Assembly: GCF_000013625.1 (NCBI RefSeq)
Contig: NC_009659.1
Location: forward strand, 2,790,001-2,854,000
DNA length: 64,000 bases
Direction of reading: 5' to 3'
DNA from: Janthinobacterium sp. Marseille
GTDB taxonomy: Bacteria; Pseudomonadota; Gammaproteobacteria; Burkholderiales; Burkholderiaceae_D
The translations under genes were made by a program, and so were the position numbers. Shown here in pieces: positions 8,045 to 16,592 of the stretch; the stretch's first letter is position 1; each line of letters opens with the position of its first letter. A model generated the notes under the pieces. That model had not been told where the DNA came from. It saw only the letters and a list, made by a program, of their open reading frames with translations, and searched no databases.

Positions 8045-8267
8045 AGGACGCAAACCAGTACTCACAAAGCCTCACGCAAGTCCCTTCCGCACTACACGTA
8101 CCGCCCCCCTGCAATATCCTCCCGTCTGAACTCAACTACTGCATTTGCAGTATTTACTTTGTTTGCCACTATTTTTAACATTTCAGCCATCAGAGGGAAA
8201 AGATAAGAAATAAAAATCCACGCCGACAAGGCAGTTCAATCCCTCCCATTCATTCAGGGAATTCATC

Positions 8268-10379
8268 ATGCAACGCCCAGTCCGTAGCACCGTCACTCAT
8301 GGCTTCCGCGCCGCTACCGGTGTGGCCCTGTCTCTGGCCGCACCGTACACACTAGCTTGCCAGGGTTGGGGTGCTGCTGATCTCGAGATCCGGAATGGCA
8401 CGACGCTCACCAGCCCGACCACCATTGTCAACACCTGTACCGGCGGCGACTATTTATCGGCCACCATTAGCGGACCTGGCTCGCAGTGGGATCTGACAGG
8501 AGCGCTGTACATCGGCGCCATGGCGGCTACCGGTGAGGTACTTATCGAGAATGGCGGGAAAGTGACGACACCGTCGGTGACCATGGGATTGGGCCCGACA
8601 GGTACGCCCGGCACAGGTACCCTCAATTTATCCGGCAACAATATCGCACGCGGGATACTCGAAACAGCCTATGTCGAAACAGGTGCCGGGGGCGCAGGTA
8701 TCATCAACTTCGACGGTGGCATCCTGCGCGCCAGTGCCAGCGAAGCCAACTTTCTACGCAATTTCGGCCCCACTGACATCAAACTGCTCAGCGGCGGCGC
8801 TTATATAGACAGCAATGGTTTCAACATTGGCATCACCACACCTTCGCTACTGCAAGGTGTAGGCGGCCTGACCAAACTCAGCGCAGGAACTTTAAGCATT
8901 GCAGGCGATAACAGCTATGGCGGCAATACCACGGTTGCCGCCGGTACATTGCGTTTCGACAGCTATACGCAGGGTGCCGGCCAGGTACTCGGCATAGGCG
9001 CATCCAGTATCAATAATTACGGCAAGCTGGCGGTCAACAACACGGCAACCTTCGCTGCCGATGCCAGGATCGCCGTCGATGTGGCAAGTGTGAACACGCT
9101 CGCGGTCAATCAAACACTCAACGCCGTTATTTCGGCCGGCACATTGAACGCCTCCACCTTCAACGTCAGTGACAACTCCGCCCTCTTCAACTTCCAGGCA
9201 ATCCGGAACGGCAACGATGTCGATTTGCGCATCGTTGCCAATAGCAACCAAGGCACCGGCATACGCGATGCTGTCATCGGGCAAGGTACATGGTCAGCAC
9301 TGGATGCTGCACGCGTGCTCGATACCCAATTGAACAACGGCGTCACGGGTGACATGGGCAATGTCATCAATGCCTTCGGCCAGCTCCCGGGCAATCGCGA
9401 GGTGGCACGCGCAACTGCACAAACCCTGCCACTGGCATCCGGCCATCAGGCGATACAAGGGACTTTGGGTACTTTCCAGAATCTGATCCAGAATCGTATC
9501 GGCGGCAACTCGGGACTATCCTCCGGCGATACACTGAAGGATAAACAAATCTGGGGTCGCGCCTTTGGTTCACGCGCCGACCAGGACGACCGCAAGGGAT
9601 CAGCCGGTTTCAGTGCAGATAGCTGGGGATTGGGCTTCGGTGCTGATGCGGAAGTTGCAGCAGGTAATCGTGTTGGCCTGGCCTATGGTTACGCAAAGAC
9701 ATCCGTCAACGGCAATACCGATCTGGCAGGCACCGCACAAGATTCCAACATTTCTTCCCACCTGTTCTCCGCTTATGGCAGCAAGGAACTGAGCCAAGAG
9801 CGTAGCCTTTCCTGGCAGGCCGACCTTGGGGTGAGTGATAACGACAGCATGCGTCAACTCAGCTTCGGCGGCTTGAACCGTAGCGCCCGTGCCGATTACC
9901 GTACTTACAGCGCGCATGTCGGTGCCGCTCTCACGCAACGGTTTGCCTTGAGCGAAACAACGAGCCTGATGCCGGCACTGCGTGCCGACTATACCTGGCT
10001 CAAGTCACAAAGCTATAGCGAAACCGGCGCCGATGCATTGAACCTGAATGTCGCATCGCAAAAAACCGATGCCTTGGTGTTGGGTGCAGACCTGCACTTG
10101 CTACATAGCTTATCGTCCACTTCCCGCATCGAGGTAAACTTGGGTGTCGGATATGACGCGATCAACAAAAGCGGCAATATCGTTGCGGCCTATGCCGGCG
10201 CGCCCGGCTTATCGTTTGTGAGCAATGGAATAGATCATTCGCCGTGGCTGCTGCGCGGCGGTATCGGCTATACCCATCGCACAGGCAATGGCACCGAAGT
10301 CAGCTTGCGCTATGACGCGGAAAGCCGCAGCGATTATCTGAACCAGTCTGCGTCGGTGCGAGCGAAGTGGGCTTTCTGA
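8268..10379 (+). CDS. Autotransporter with beta-helix-type passenger (copy 1)
   Basis: A 703-residue type Va autotransporter. The ATG at 8268 has AGGGA eight bases upstream. The signal peptide ends near LAAPYTLA. The passenger includes a typical autotransporter-associated repeat (LTKLSAGTLSIAGDNSYGGN then TTVAAGTLRF), a signature of right-handed beta-helix passengers, and two N-terminal cysteines. From about residue 425 (GDTLKDKQIWGRAFGSRADQ) runs a beta-barrel domain that ends VRAKWAF with the terminal Phe. The region from about 8990 onward is closely repeated in the next gene, whereas the N-terminal parts are unrelated, so the two genes share one translocator with different passengers. Substrate or adhesive target unknown. 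Confidence 0.9.
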   Translation: MQRPVRSTVTHGFRAATGVALSLAAPYTLACQGWGAADLEIRNGTTLTSPTTIVNTCTGGDYLSATISGPGSQWDLTGALYIGAMAATGEVLIENGGKVTTPSVTMGLGPTGTPGTGTLNLSGNNIARGILETAYVETGAGGAGIINFDGGILRASASEANFLRNFGPTDIKLLSGGAYIDSNGFNIGITTPSLLQGVGGLTKLSAGTLSIAGDNSYGGNTTVAAGTLRFDSYTQGAGQVLGIGASSINNYGKLAVNNTATFAADARIAVDVASVNTLAVNQTLNAVISAGTLNASTFNVSDNSALFNFQAIRNGNDVDLRIVANSNQGTGIRDAVIGQGTWSALDAARVLDTQLNNGVTGDMGNVINAFGQLPGNREVARATAQTLPLASGHQAIQGTLGTFQNLIQNRIGGNSGLSSGDTLKDKQIWGRAFGSRADQDDRKGSAGFSADSWGLGFGADAEVAAGNRVGLAYGYAKTSVNGNTDLAGTAQDSNISSHLFSAYGSKELSQERSLSWQADLGVSDNDSMRQLSFGGLNRSARADYRTYSAHVGAALTQRFALSETTSLMPALRADYTWLKSQSYSETGADALNLNVASQKTDALVLGADLHLLHSLSSTSRIEVNLGVGYDAINKSGNIVAAYAGAPGLSFVSNGIDHSPWLLRGGIGYTHRTGNGTEVSLRYDAESRSDYLNQSASVRAKWAF
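8990..10379 (+). repeat. Shared linker and translocator segment (copy A of pair 2)
   Basis: Codes for the sequence from GIGASS-x-NNYGKL to the final Phe and is closely matched by about 11652-13038, including SGDTLKDKQIWGR and GFGADAEVAAG. The two copies differ by scattered substitutions only. Approximate borders were judged by eye. Confidence 0.8.
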
Positions 10380-10497
10380 TGCCCGGAACAGATGGGACGA
10401 TGATCCCAAATCAAGACAATCGTACAAGATTTTCCTATAAGTATTTATTTATGCTCGACACATCATGCCACCTTCGATACGCTCCGGGACCACCGCC

Positions 10498-13038
10498 ATG
10501 AGTACTGATTATCGCCTCTCCTGCATTAATCTGGGCTCCCATCAATTGCTAGCGGAAGCAGTCGCTGGCAAACGTCATGTCGACTACCGCCTATTTGCCT
10601 CCGCGTGTGTACTGGCATTGGCCAGCATACCCGCCAGCAGTTGGGCGGATAGCTGTACCTCTGCCACCACCACCATCAACACTGCGAGCACTGATATATG
10701 CCGGCTAGCAGCAGGCGAAAGCGTGGACATCACGTCAAGCGGATCATTGACATACTCCATATCTGCCGCCGTAGACATGGCAGCAGGAGCGGGAAATGTG
10801 ACGAATGCAGGAGATATTTTCGGGACATTCCAAAATGCCACTACCATATTTGTAGGTGCTGCAACCACAGCCGATATCATTAATCATGGAAACATAAGCA
10901 ACAACGCTACTGCGCAGAACAATACGGTAATAGGTCTGCTCAATGGAATTGGCATCCTCAACAAAATCGTCAACACCGGCTTGATCGAGTCGACCGGTGG
11001 CGTCACATCATCGGCTGTCGGAAATTATTTCCAGATTACGAATGGCATAGACAATTCCGGCACCATGCGCGGCAAAACCGCGAGTATCGGAAATATGGTG
11101 GCTACCAGCGTCATCGGCGGAATCCGCAATACCAGCACTGGCCTGATAGAAGCCATCGGAGCAAACGGCTACGGCATTATTAACAACGGCTTGATTACTG
11201 ACGGGATCGTCAATAGCGGTACCATTAGCGGCCCTCTTGCTGGCATATTCAATACCGGTACCATCTACAGCAATACCGATGGCTATGCTATCGACAATCG
11301 TGGCGGCCTCATCCTCGGCGGCATCGCCAACCAGGGCACGCTAGATGGCAATGTCGCACTTAATACCGCTGCGTTGGTTCTCAGCGGCACTACCGCTCGT
11401 GTTACCGGTGACATCAGTGGTGCCGCAGCATCTTCCATCACGATAAACAATAGCTTTACCGCCGAAGCAGCAGCCAATGTCGGCACCATCACGGTCAACA
11501 ATGCTGCTACGCTCAATTTTTTAACAAACCAAAACTGGAGTGGCAGCAACGCCTTTAGCAATAATGGCAGCGTTGTGATCGGCACAGCGGCAACACCCGG
11601 CGTAACACTGACGACTGCCAACTACACGCAAAGCGCTACCGGCTTGTTGCAAATTGGCGCGAGCAGCGATAGCAACTACGGCAAGCTGCTGGTCACAGGT
11701 ATAGCCAACTTCACGCCCGATGCCCGCATCAATGTCGATGTCGCCACTGTCAATACATTAGGCATCAACCAGGTACTGGCCCGTGTTATCAGCGCCGGGA
11801 CGCTGAATGCTTCGACCTTCAATATCAGCGACAACTCCGCCCTCTTCAACTTCCGGCAAGTCCGCAATGGCAACGATATTGATCTGCGTGTCGTCGCCAA
11901 TAGCGGCCAGGGAACCGGCATACGCGATGCCGTCATCGAACAGCGTACGTGGTCGGCGCTGGATGCCGCACGCGTACTCGATACCCAATTGAACAACGGC
12001 GTCACGGGTGACATGGGCAATGTCATCAATGCCTTCGGCCAACTGCCGGACAATCGCGCTGTGGCGCGAGCCGCGACACAAACCTTGCCACTGGCATCCG
12101 GTCATCAAGCAATACTAGGGACTTTGGGTACTTTCCAAAATGTGATCCAGAATCGCATCGGTGGCAATACTGGCTTGTCCTCCGGTGATACGCTGAAGGA
12201 CAAACAAATCTGGGGCCGTGTCTTTGGCTCACGTGCCGATCAGGATGATCGCAAGGGTTCATCCGGCTTCAGTGCAGATAGCTGGGGATTGGGCTTCGGT
12301 GCCGATGCGGAAGTTGCAGCAGGAAGCCGCGTTGGTCTTGCCTATGGCTATGCAAAAACATCCGTCAACGGCAATACCGATCTGGCAGGTACTGCGCAAG
12401 ATTCAAATGTTTCTTCCCACCTGTTCTCTGCCTATGGCAGCAAGGAATTGGGCCAAGATCGTAGTATTTCCTGGCAGGCAGACCTCGGTGTGAGTGATAA
12501 CGACAGCATGCGTCAACTCAACTTCGGTGGCTTGAACCGTACCGCTCGTGCCGATTTCCGTACTTACAGTGCACACGTTGGTGCCGCCCTCAGGCAACAG
12601 TTCGCCTTGAGCGAAACAACGAGCCTGACGCCGGCACTGCGCGCCGACTATAGCTGGCTCAAATCACAAAGCTATAACGAAACCGGTGCCGATGCCTTGG
12701 ACCTGAATGTCGCATCGCAAAAAACTGATGCCTTGGTGCTGGGTGCGGATACATACCTACAACATCGATTTTCAGCCACCTCGCGCCTGGATGCGCATCT
12801 AGGCATAGGCTACGACACCATCAATAAACCCGGTGCAATCGTGGCAGCTTATGCGGGTGCACCGGGATTATCGTTTGTCACCAGCGGCATAGATCAATCG
12901 CCGTGGCTGGTACGTGGCGGTATCGGCTACACCCACACCACAGCCAATGGCACTGAGGTCAGCCTGCGCTACGATGCAGAAGGCCGCAGTGAATATCTGA
13001 ACCAGTCTGCTTCAGTGCGGGCGAAGTGGATGTTCTGA
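10498..13038 (+). CDS. Autotransporter with beta-helix-type passenger (copy 2)
   Basis: An 846-residue autotransporter. Two ATGs are possible; the one at 10498 has GGGA eight bases before it and is preferred over 10465, which has none. The signal region is extended, with the hydrophobic core FASACVLALASIPASSWA about 35 residues in. The passenger (about residues 45-395) is made of short imperfect units of the form GI-x-N-x-G-x-I (NSGTISGPLAGIFNTGTI, NNGLITDGIVNSG), typical of beta-helix adhesins, with two early cysteines. The linker and barrel nearly match those of the gene before it and end VRAKWMF. A strong terminator follows, closing the autotransporter island. Confidence 0.9.
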   Translation: MSTDYRLSCINLGSHQLLAEAVAGKRHVDYRLFASACVLALASIPASSWADSCTSATTTINTASTDICRLAAGESVDITSSGSLTYSISAAVDMAAGAGNVTNAGDIFGTFQNATTIFVGAATTADIINHGNISNNATAQNNTVIGLLNGIGILNKIVNTGLIESTGGVTSSAVGNYFQITNGIDNSGTMRGKTASIGNMVATSVIGGIRNTSTGLIEAIGANGYGIINNGLITDGIVNSGTISGPLAGIFNTGTIYSNTDGYAIDNRGGLILGGIANQGTLDGNVALNTAALVLSGTTARVTGDISGAAASSITINNSFTAEAAANVGTITVNNAATLNFLTNQNWSGSNAFSNNGSVVIGTAATPGVTLTTANYTQSATGLLQIGASSDSNYGKLLVTGIANFTPDARINVDVATVNTLGINQVLARVISAGTLNASTFNISDNSALFNFRQVRNGNDIDLRVVANSGQGTGIRDAVIEQRTWSALDAARVLDTQLNNGVTGDMGNVINAFGQLPDNRAVARAATQTLPLASGHQAILGTLGTFQNVIQNRIGGNTGLSSGDTLKDKQIWGRVFGSRADQDDRKGSSGFSADSWGLGFGADAEVAAGSRVGLAYGYAKTSVNGNTDLAGTAQDSNVSSHLFSAYGSKELGQDRSISWQADLGVSDNDSMRQLNFGGLNRTARADFRTYSAHVGAALRQQFALSETTSLTPALRADYSWLKSQSYNETGADALDLNVASQKTDALVLGADTYLQHRFSATSRLDAHLGIGYDTINKPGAIVAAYAGAPGLSFVTSGIDQSPWLVRGGIGYTHTTANGTEVSLRYDAEGRSEYLNQSASVRAKWMF
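11652..13038 (+). repeat. Shared linker and translocator segment (copy B of pair 2)
   Basis: Partner of 8990-10379; borders approximate. Confidence 0.8.
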
Positions 13039-13056
13039 TCAATTCATTTACACAAC

Positions 13057-13085
13057 AAAAAGGCGAACTACTGTTCGCCTTTTTT
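13057..13085. terminator. Bidirectional terminator closing the autotransporter island
   Basis: AGGCGAAC (13061-13068), TACT loop, GTTCGCCT (13073-13080), with A tract before and T tract after. It lies between convergent genes (autotransporter on plus, SDR on minus) and can serve both. Confidence 0.88.
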
Positions 13086-13106
13086 ACGGACTTATTGCCG
13101 GCGACT

Positions 13107-13889
13107 CTATGCCTGACGGCCGGCCATCACACCACCGTCTACCGACAACACCGTGCCGGTAATCCACGATGCATTCGCCGACGCCAGGAACAGGATCGCT
13201 TCTGCTACATCAGCCGGCTGGCCATTGCGCCCCAAAGGGTGAAAAGCATTGAATGCCGGCAGGGTTGCCTTTACCTGATCGTCGGTCATGAAGGTATTGT
13301 AGACAGGTGTTTCCACCACGCCCGGCGCAACAGTATTAATACGGATATTTGAAGCAGCCAGTTCGATTGCCAGGTTACGTGTGAGTGCATGCACACCTGC
13401 ATTCGCAGCCGAATATGCCGCCGAGGGCGTCGCCCCGATTGCCTGCAAGGCCCACAAGGAACCGGTCTGCACAATCGCACCGCCACCGCGCAACTTCATC
13501 GCTTTGGCCGCGGCCTGTGCCATGAAGAACTTTCCCTTGAGGATAGTATCGAGGAACCAGTCGTATTCAGCCTCCTCTACTTCGAGGAAGGCTTTCGGCC
13601 GAAACACGCCTGCGTTATTTATCAGGATATCCACTCCACCAAAAGCCTGTTTCGCCAAATCGACCAAAGCTGTCGCAGTGGCCGGCTGTGCGATATCGCC
13701 CGCATGGAAGCGGACATGGTCACCGCTTGGATCAATTTCCGTAGCGACGCGCTGCAGCTTGGCTGCATCCCGGCCGCCAATCACCACGTTCGCGCCGGCT
13801 TTTACCAGACGAGCTGCGACTTCTTTACCTATACCGGAACCACCGCCGGTGACTATTGCCACTTTGGAAGAAAAACTATTCATCATCAT
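13107..13889 (-). CDS. SDR-family oxidoreductase with altered catalytic tetrad
   Basis: A 260-residue classical-length short-chain dehydrogenase/reductase. The NAD(P)-binding motif TGGGSGIG (14-21) and NNAG (91-94) are intact, as is the active-site Ser (QTGS, S144) and Tyr (Y159). However the YxxxK lysine is Asn (YSAAN, N163) and the helix-4 Asn of the N-S-Y-K tetrad appears as Ile (DTILKGK, I117). It may therefore be inactive, have shifted chemistry, or bind a ligand only. Three ATGs stand in a row; GAGG fits the third (13883) best, so the first two codons may not be used. It is divergent from a LysR gene, its likely regulator. Substrate not predictable. Confidence 0.88.
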   Translation of the reverse strand: MMMNSFSSKVAIVTGGGSGIGKEVAARLVKAGANVVIGGRDAAKLQRVATEIDPSGDHVRFHAGDIAQPATATALVDLAKQAFGGVDILINNAGVFRPKAFLEVEEAEYDWFLDTILKGKFFMAQAAAKAMKLRGGGAIVQTGSLWALQAIGATPSAAYSAANAGVHALTRNLAIELAASNIRINTVAPGVVETPVYNTFMTDDQVKATLPAFNAFHPLGRNGQPADVAEAILFLASANASWITGTVLSVDGGVMAGRQA

Positions 13890-13922
13890 GCCTCTTTGTA
13901 TAAGTTAATTAATCTTGATTTA

Positions 13923-14000
13923 AGGATAAATTCCTTATCCTGTATTCGCTTATTCTTCTCTCATGCCGCAAATGCCACAAATGAGATAAAGTGTTTCTCA
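13923..14000. promoter_or_regulatory. Two dyads in the SDR-LysR divergent promoter region
   Basis: AGGATAA-ATTCC-TTATCCT (13923-13941) and TGAGA-N9-TCTCA (13982-14000). Paired dyads between divergent genes are the usual arrangement of LysR-type binding sites; assignment to this LysR protein is inference. Confidence 0.45.
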
Positions 14001-14022
14001 CTAAAAGAAAATCTTTATCGCC

Positions 14023-14958
14023 ATGAAATCTCCTATCTACCTGAATGCATTGCGCGCGTTCGAAGCCAGCGCCCGGCATCAAAGCTTTTCCGCGGCAGCA
14101 GCAGAACTCAATGTGACACCTGCAGCGGTTGGCCAGCTCGTGCGCAGCCTCGAAGATTGGCTGGGAACTCCTCTGTTTAATCGCAGCGCGAGTGGTCGTG
14201 CCCGGCTCATCGCAACGGAAGCCGCGCAGCGCGCCCTGCCCGAGATACGCGCAGGCCTGGATAAACTAAGCCTGGGTCTGGAACGACTTAAAGAAGGGGC
14301 AATCAATGGCGTACTCACGGTAACTGTCAGCCCCGCCTTCGCCGCAAAATGGTTACTACCCCGTATCGATACATTCCAGGCGGCATGGCCGGACACGGAT
14401 GTGCGCTTGGACACCAGCCTTAAACCGGTGGATTTTGTCGCGCTCGGCATAGATATAGGCGTGCGTTATGGCAACGGAGACTGGGCGGGACTGATAGCGG
14501 AGAAATTGCTGGATGAAGAAATTTATCCGGTTTGTTCGCCGCTACTGTTGCGCCAGAAGCAGCGCCTGCGCAAACCTACAGACCTTGGCAAAGAAACCTT
14601 GATCCATGATTTGTCGATAGAGAGCCACAAGGATTTTCCATCGTGGAAGCAGTGGCTCAAAGTCGCCGGCGTGGATCATACGGAGACGATGCGCGGCATG
14701 CGCATCAATAATTCAGCGGCGGTATTGCAGGCAGCAATCGACGGCCAGGGCATCGCATTGGCACGCAGCGTTATGGCACGTGACGATGTGGCAGCGAGTC
14801 GGCTGGTGCGACTCTTCCCTGATATCAAATTTACGTCACCGCTCGCCTACTTTATCGTCTACCGTGCCGAGCGTGCGAGCTTGCCAAGACTGGCCGCCTT
14901 CCGCGACTGGCTGCTTGTCGAGGCTGGGGCTATTACTGAAAAAAACGGCCACGTATAG
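14023..14958 (+). CDS. LysR-family transcriptional regulator, GcvA-like
   Basis: A 311-residue LysR regulator. The N-terminal winged helix-turn-helix reads LNALRAFEASARHQSFSAAA and then VTPAAVGQLVRSLEDWLG, the variant typical of the GcvA subgroup. The effector domain follows (VTVSPAFAAKWLLPRI, GIDIGVRYGNGDW, GIALARSVMA). LysR proteins usually control the divergent neighbour and themselves from the shared intergenic region, here the SDR gene. The effector is unknown. Its 3' end converges with the flavin-reductase gene across 47 bases. Confidence 0.93.
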   Translation: MKSPIYLNALRAFEASARHQSFSAAAAELNVTPAAVGQLVRSLEDWLGTPLFNRSASGRARLIATEAAQRALPEIRAGLDKLSLGLERLKEGAINGVLTVTVSPAFAAKWLLPRIDTFQAAWPDTDVRLDTSLKPVDFVALGIDIGVRYGNGDWAGLIAEKLLDEEIYPVCSPLLLRQKQRLRKPTDLGKETLIHDLSIESHKDFPSWKQWLKVAGVDHTETMRGMRINNSAAVLQAAIDGQGIALARSVMARDDVAASRLVRLFPDIKFTSPLAYFIVYRAERASLPRLAAFRDWLLVEAGAITEKNGHV

Positions 14959-15005
14959 ATTGCTCTATTGTGGCCATCTCCCAAACCGTCCCGCGATTAC
15001 TTTAC

Positions 15006-15626
15006 TTAACCGGCTTTGTAACTAGGCCGCGTAAGCTGGAACAAATCAGTCGAACGCGCATACCAGCCGCTACCATGCATGCGGCTGACCAGTTTCAATG
15101 CCGGCGTGTCGACATGACAGCGTTCGGCATCCAGCAAGAATTTATCTTCGATATGTGCCCGCAATACGGTTGCCACCACTATCACCTGGCACGGGCCGGT
15201 CACGATAGATGACAGGCTGCGGCATTCGAATGAAACCGGACAACCGGCAATCCTGGGCGGCGCAACTGCCAACGAAGGCACCGCACTTAGGCCCGCCAGT
15301 TGCAACTCATCGACTTCGGGCGGCGCGTTGGTGCAGGTTTCATTCATGCTCTCGGCCATCGCTTCCGATACCAGGTTGATCACGAATTCGCCAGTAGCCA
15401 TGATGTTTGCAGCCGTATCCTTATAACCGCCATCCGCCTTGCGCAACAAGCCCAGCGTCACGGTAGGCGGCTCATGCCCCATCACATTAAAAAAACTGAA
15501 AGGGGCCGCGTTCACCACGCCATCCGTTGACTGACTGGTCACCCAGGCAATCGGGCGCGGCGTGACCGTTGCAGTCAACAATTTGTAACGCTTATCGGCA
15601 GATAATTGCTCCATATCGAATTGCAT
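15006..15626 (-). CDS. Flavin reductase-like FMN-binding protein
   Basis: A 206-residue split-barrel flavoprotein of the flavin reductase-like family (NTAB/DIM6 type). Recognisable segments are TATVTPRPIAWVTSQS, NAAPFSFFNVMGHEPPTV and the C-terminal RMHGSGWYARS. Members bind FMN and either supply reduced flavin to a monooxygenase or act as small oxidoreductases; the actual reaction cannot be told from sequence. Its start codon overlaps the stop of the nitrilase gene by one base (TAATG-like), so the two are translationally coupled. It is the last gene of the transporter-nitrilase-flavin reductase operon. Confidence 0.85.
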   Translation of the reverse strand: MQFDMEQLSADKRYKLLTATVTPRPIAWVTSQSTDGVVNAAPFSFFNVMGHEPPTVTLGLLRKADGGYKDTAANIMATGEFVINLVSEAMAESMNETCTNAPPEVDELQLAGLSAVPSLAVAPPRIAGCPVSFECRSLSSIVTGPCQVIVVATVLRAHIEDKFLLDAERCHVDTPALKLVSRMHGSGWYARSTDLFQLTRPSYKAG

Positions 15627-16576
15627 TATTTGTTCGGCTCCATATTGTCTTGCTGGATGTTCACAGCAGATTTGGCACGCGTGTCGACCGCCAGTTGGAA
15701 CACATCGGGACGTGCATAGTGTCCTGCCACATCGAAATCGAATTTCCCGCGCACTATCTGGTCGGTATCTATCTCGGCATAGAGCAAGGCTTCGCCTTCG
15801 AAATTCGGTCCGGCCAATACCTTGCCCAGCGGATCGATAATCGCACTGCCGCCACGCATCAGCACGGTCTCCGGATCATCGCCCAATGCACATTCATGTG
15901 TCGCCGGATACGCGGAACGTTTGATGTACTGGCATGCCGTCAATACAAAGCAACGTCCTTCCAAAGCAATGTGCTGCATGCTCGGCACCCAGGTATCCCT
16001 GTCATCGGCTGTTGGTGCGCAGTAGATGCCTATGCCCTGGCTGTACATATACATGCGCAGCATCGGCATATAGTTTTCCCAGCAAATGACGGCACCGATT
16101 TTTCCCAGCGGCGTGTCAAATACCGGCATCGTCGAACCGTCGCCGAAACCCCATATCAAACGTTCACCGGCAGTCGGCATCAACTTGCGATGCTTGCCGA
16201 CCAAACCCTGCGCGCCGTTGAAAAACAATACCGTGCAATACAAAGTGCCAAGCTCGCGTTCTATGCAACCGATCACGGCAAACATGCCGGTGTTGCGCGT
16301 AGCCTCGGCGATCGCTTCGACTTCCGGGCCCTTCAGGTCTATCGCATTATTGAAATAATCGAGATAAGCCTGTCGCCCTTCCGGTTTGCGCATACCGACC
16401 GGCGCGCCGAAAGAAGCGCCTTTCGGATAACCACCGAGGAAGGCTTCCGGAAAAACCAGCAGGCCGGCACCGGCCCGATGTGCCTGCCCGATCAGATCCA
16501 CGGCTTTCGCCGTGGATGCCTGCGCATCATCAGGATGAGATGCGGCTTGTGCCACCGCTACCTTGAAAATCGTCAT
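15626..16576 (-). CDS. Nitrilase (carbon-nitrogen hydrolase family)
   Basis: A 316-residue nitrilase-branch enzyme, expected to hydrolyse R-CN to the carboxylic acid and ammonia. The catalytic triad is visible: Glu44 (FPEAF), Lys131 (GKHRKLMPT) and Cys165 in CWENYMP, the last being the signature that separates true nitrilases from amidases. The length fits the family's usual 310-350 residues. AGGA stands six bases before the ATG. It follows the MHS transporter gene after 16 bases and is coupled to the flavin reductase gene, so the operon looks designed for uptake and breakdown of an organic acid, nitrile or cyano compound (inference). The IclR gene upstream is the likely regulator. Confidence 0.92.
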   Translation of the reverse strand: MTIFKVAVAQAASHPDDAQASTAKAVDLIGQAHRAGAGLLVFPEAFLGGYPKGASFGAPVGMRKPEGRQAYLDYFNNAIDLKGPEVEAIAEATRNTGMFAVIGCIERELGTLYCTVLFFNGAQGLVGKHRKLMPTAGERLIWGFGDGSTMPVFDTPLGKIGAVICWENYMPMLRMYMYSQGIGIYCAPTADDRDTWVPSMQHIALEGRCFVLTACQYIKRSAYPATHECALGDDPETVLMRGGSAIIDPLGKVLAGPNFEGEALLYAEIDTDQIVRGKFDFDVAGHYARPDVFQLAVDTRAKSAVNIQQDNMEPNK

Positions 16577-16592
16577 ATCAAGTCCTGTCCGC

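Noticed and set aside
7802..8206. 134-codon plus-strand frame
   Set aside because: Overlaps the autotransporter stop and the better-supported 25-codon gene; no ribosome site; composition unlike a protein.
8268..8367. Lipoprotein signal in the first beta-helix autotransporter (TLAC)
   Set aside because: The residues before Cys are T-L-A, not the L-(A/S/T)-(G/A) of a lipobox; ordinary signal peptidase I cleavage is more likely.
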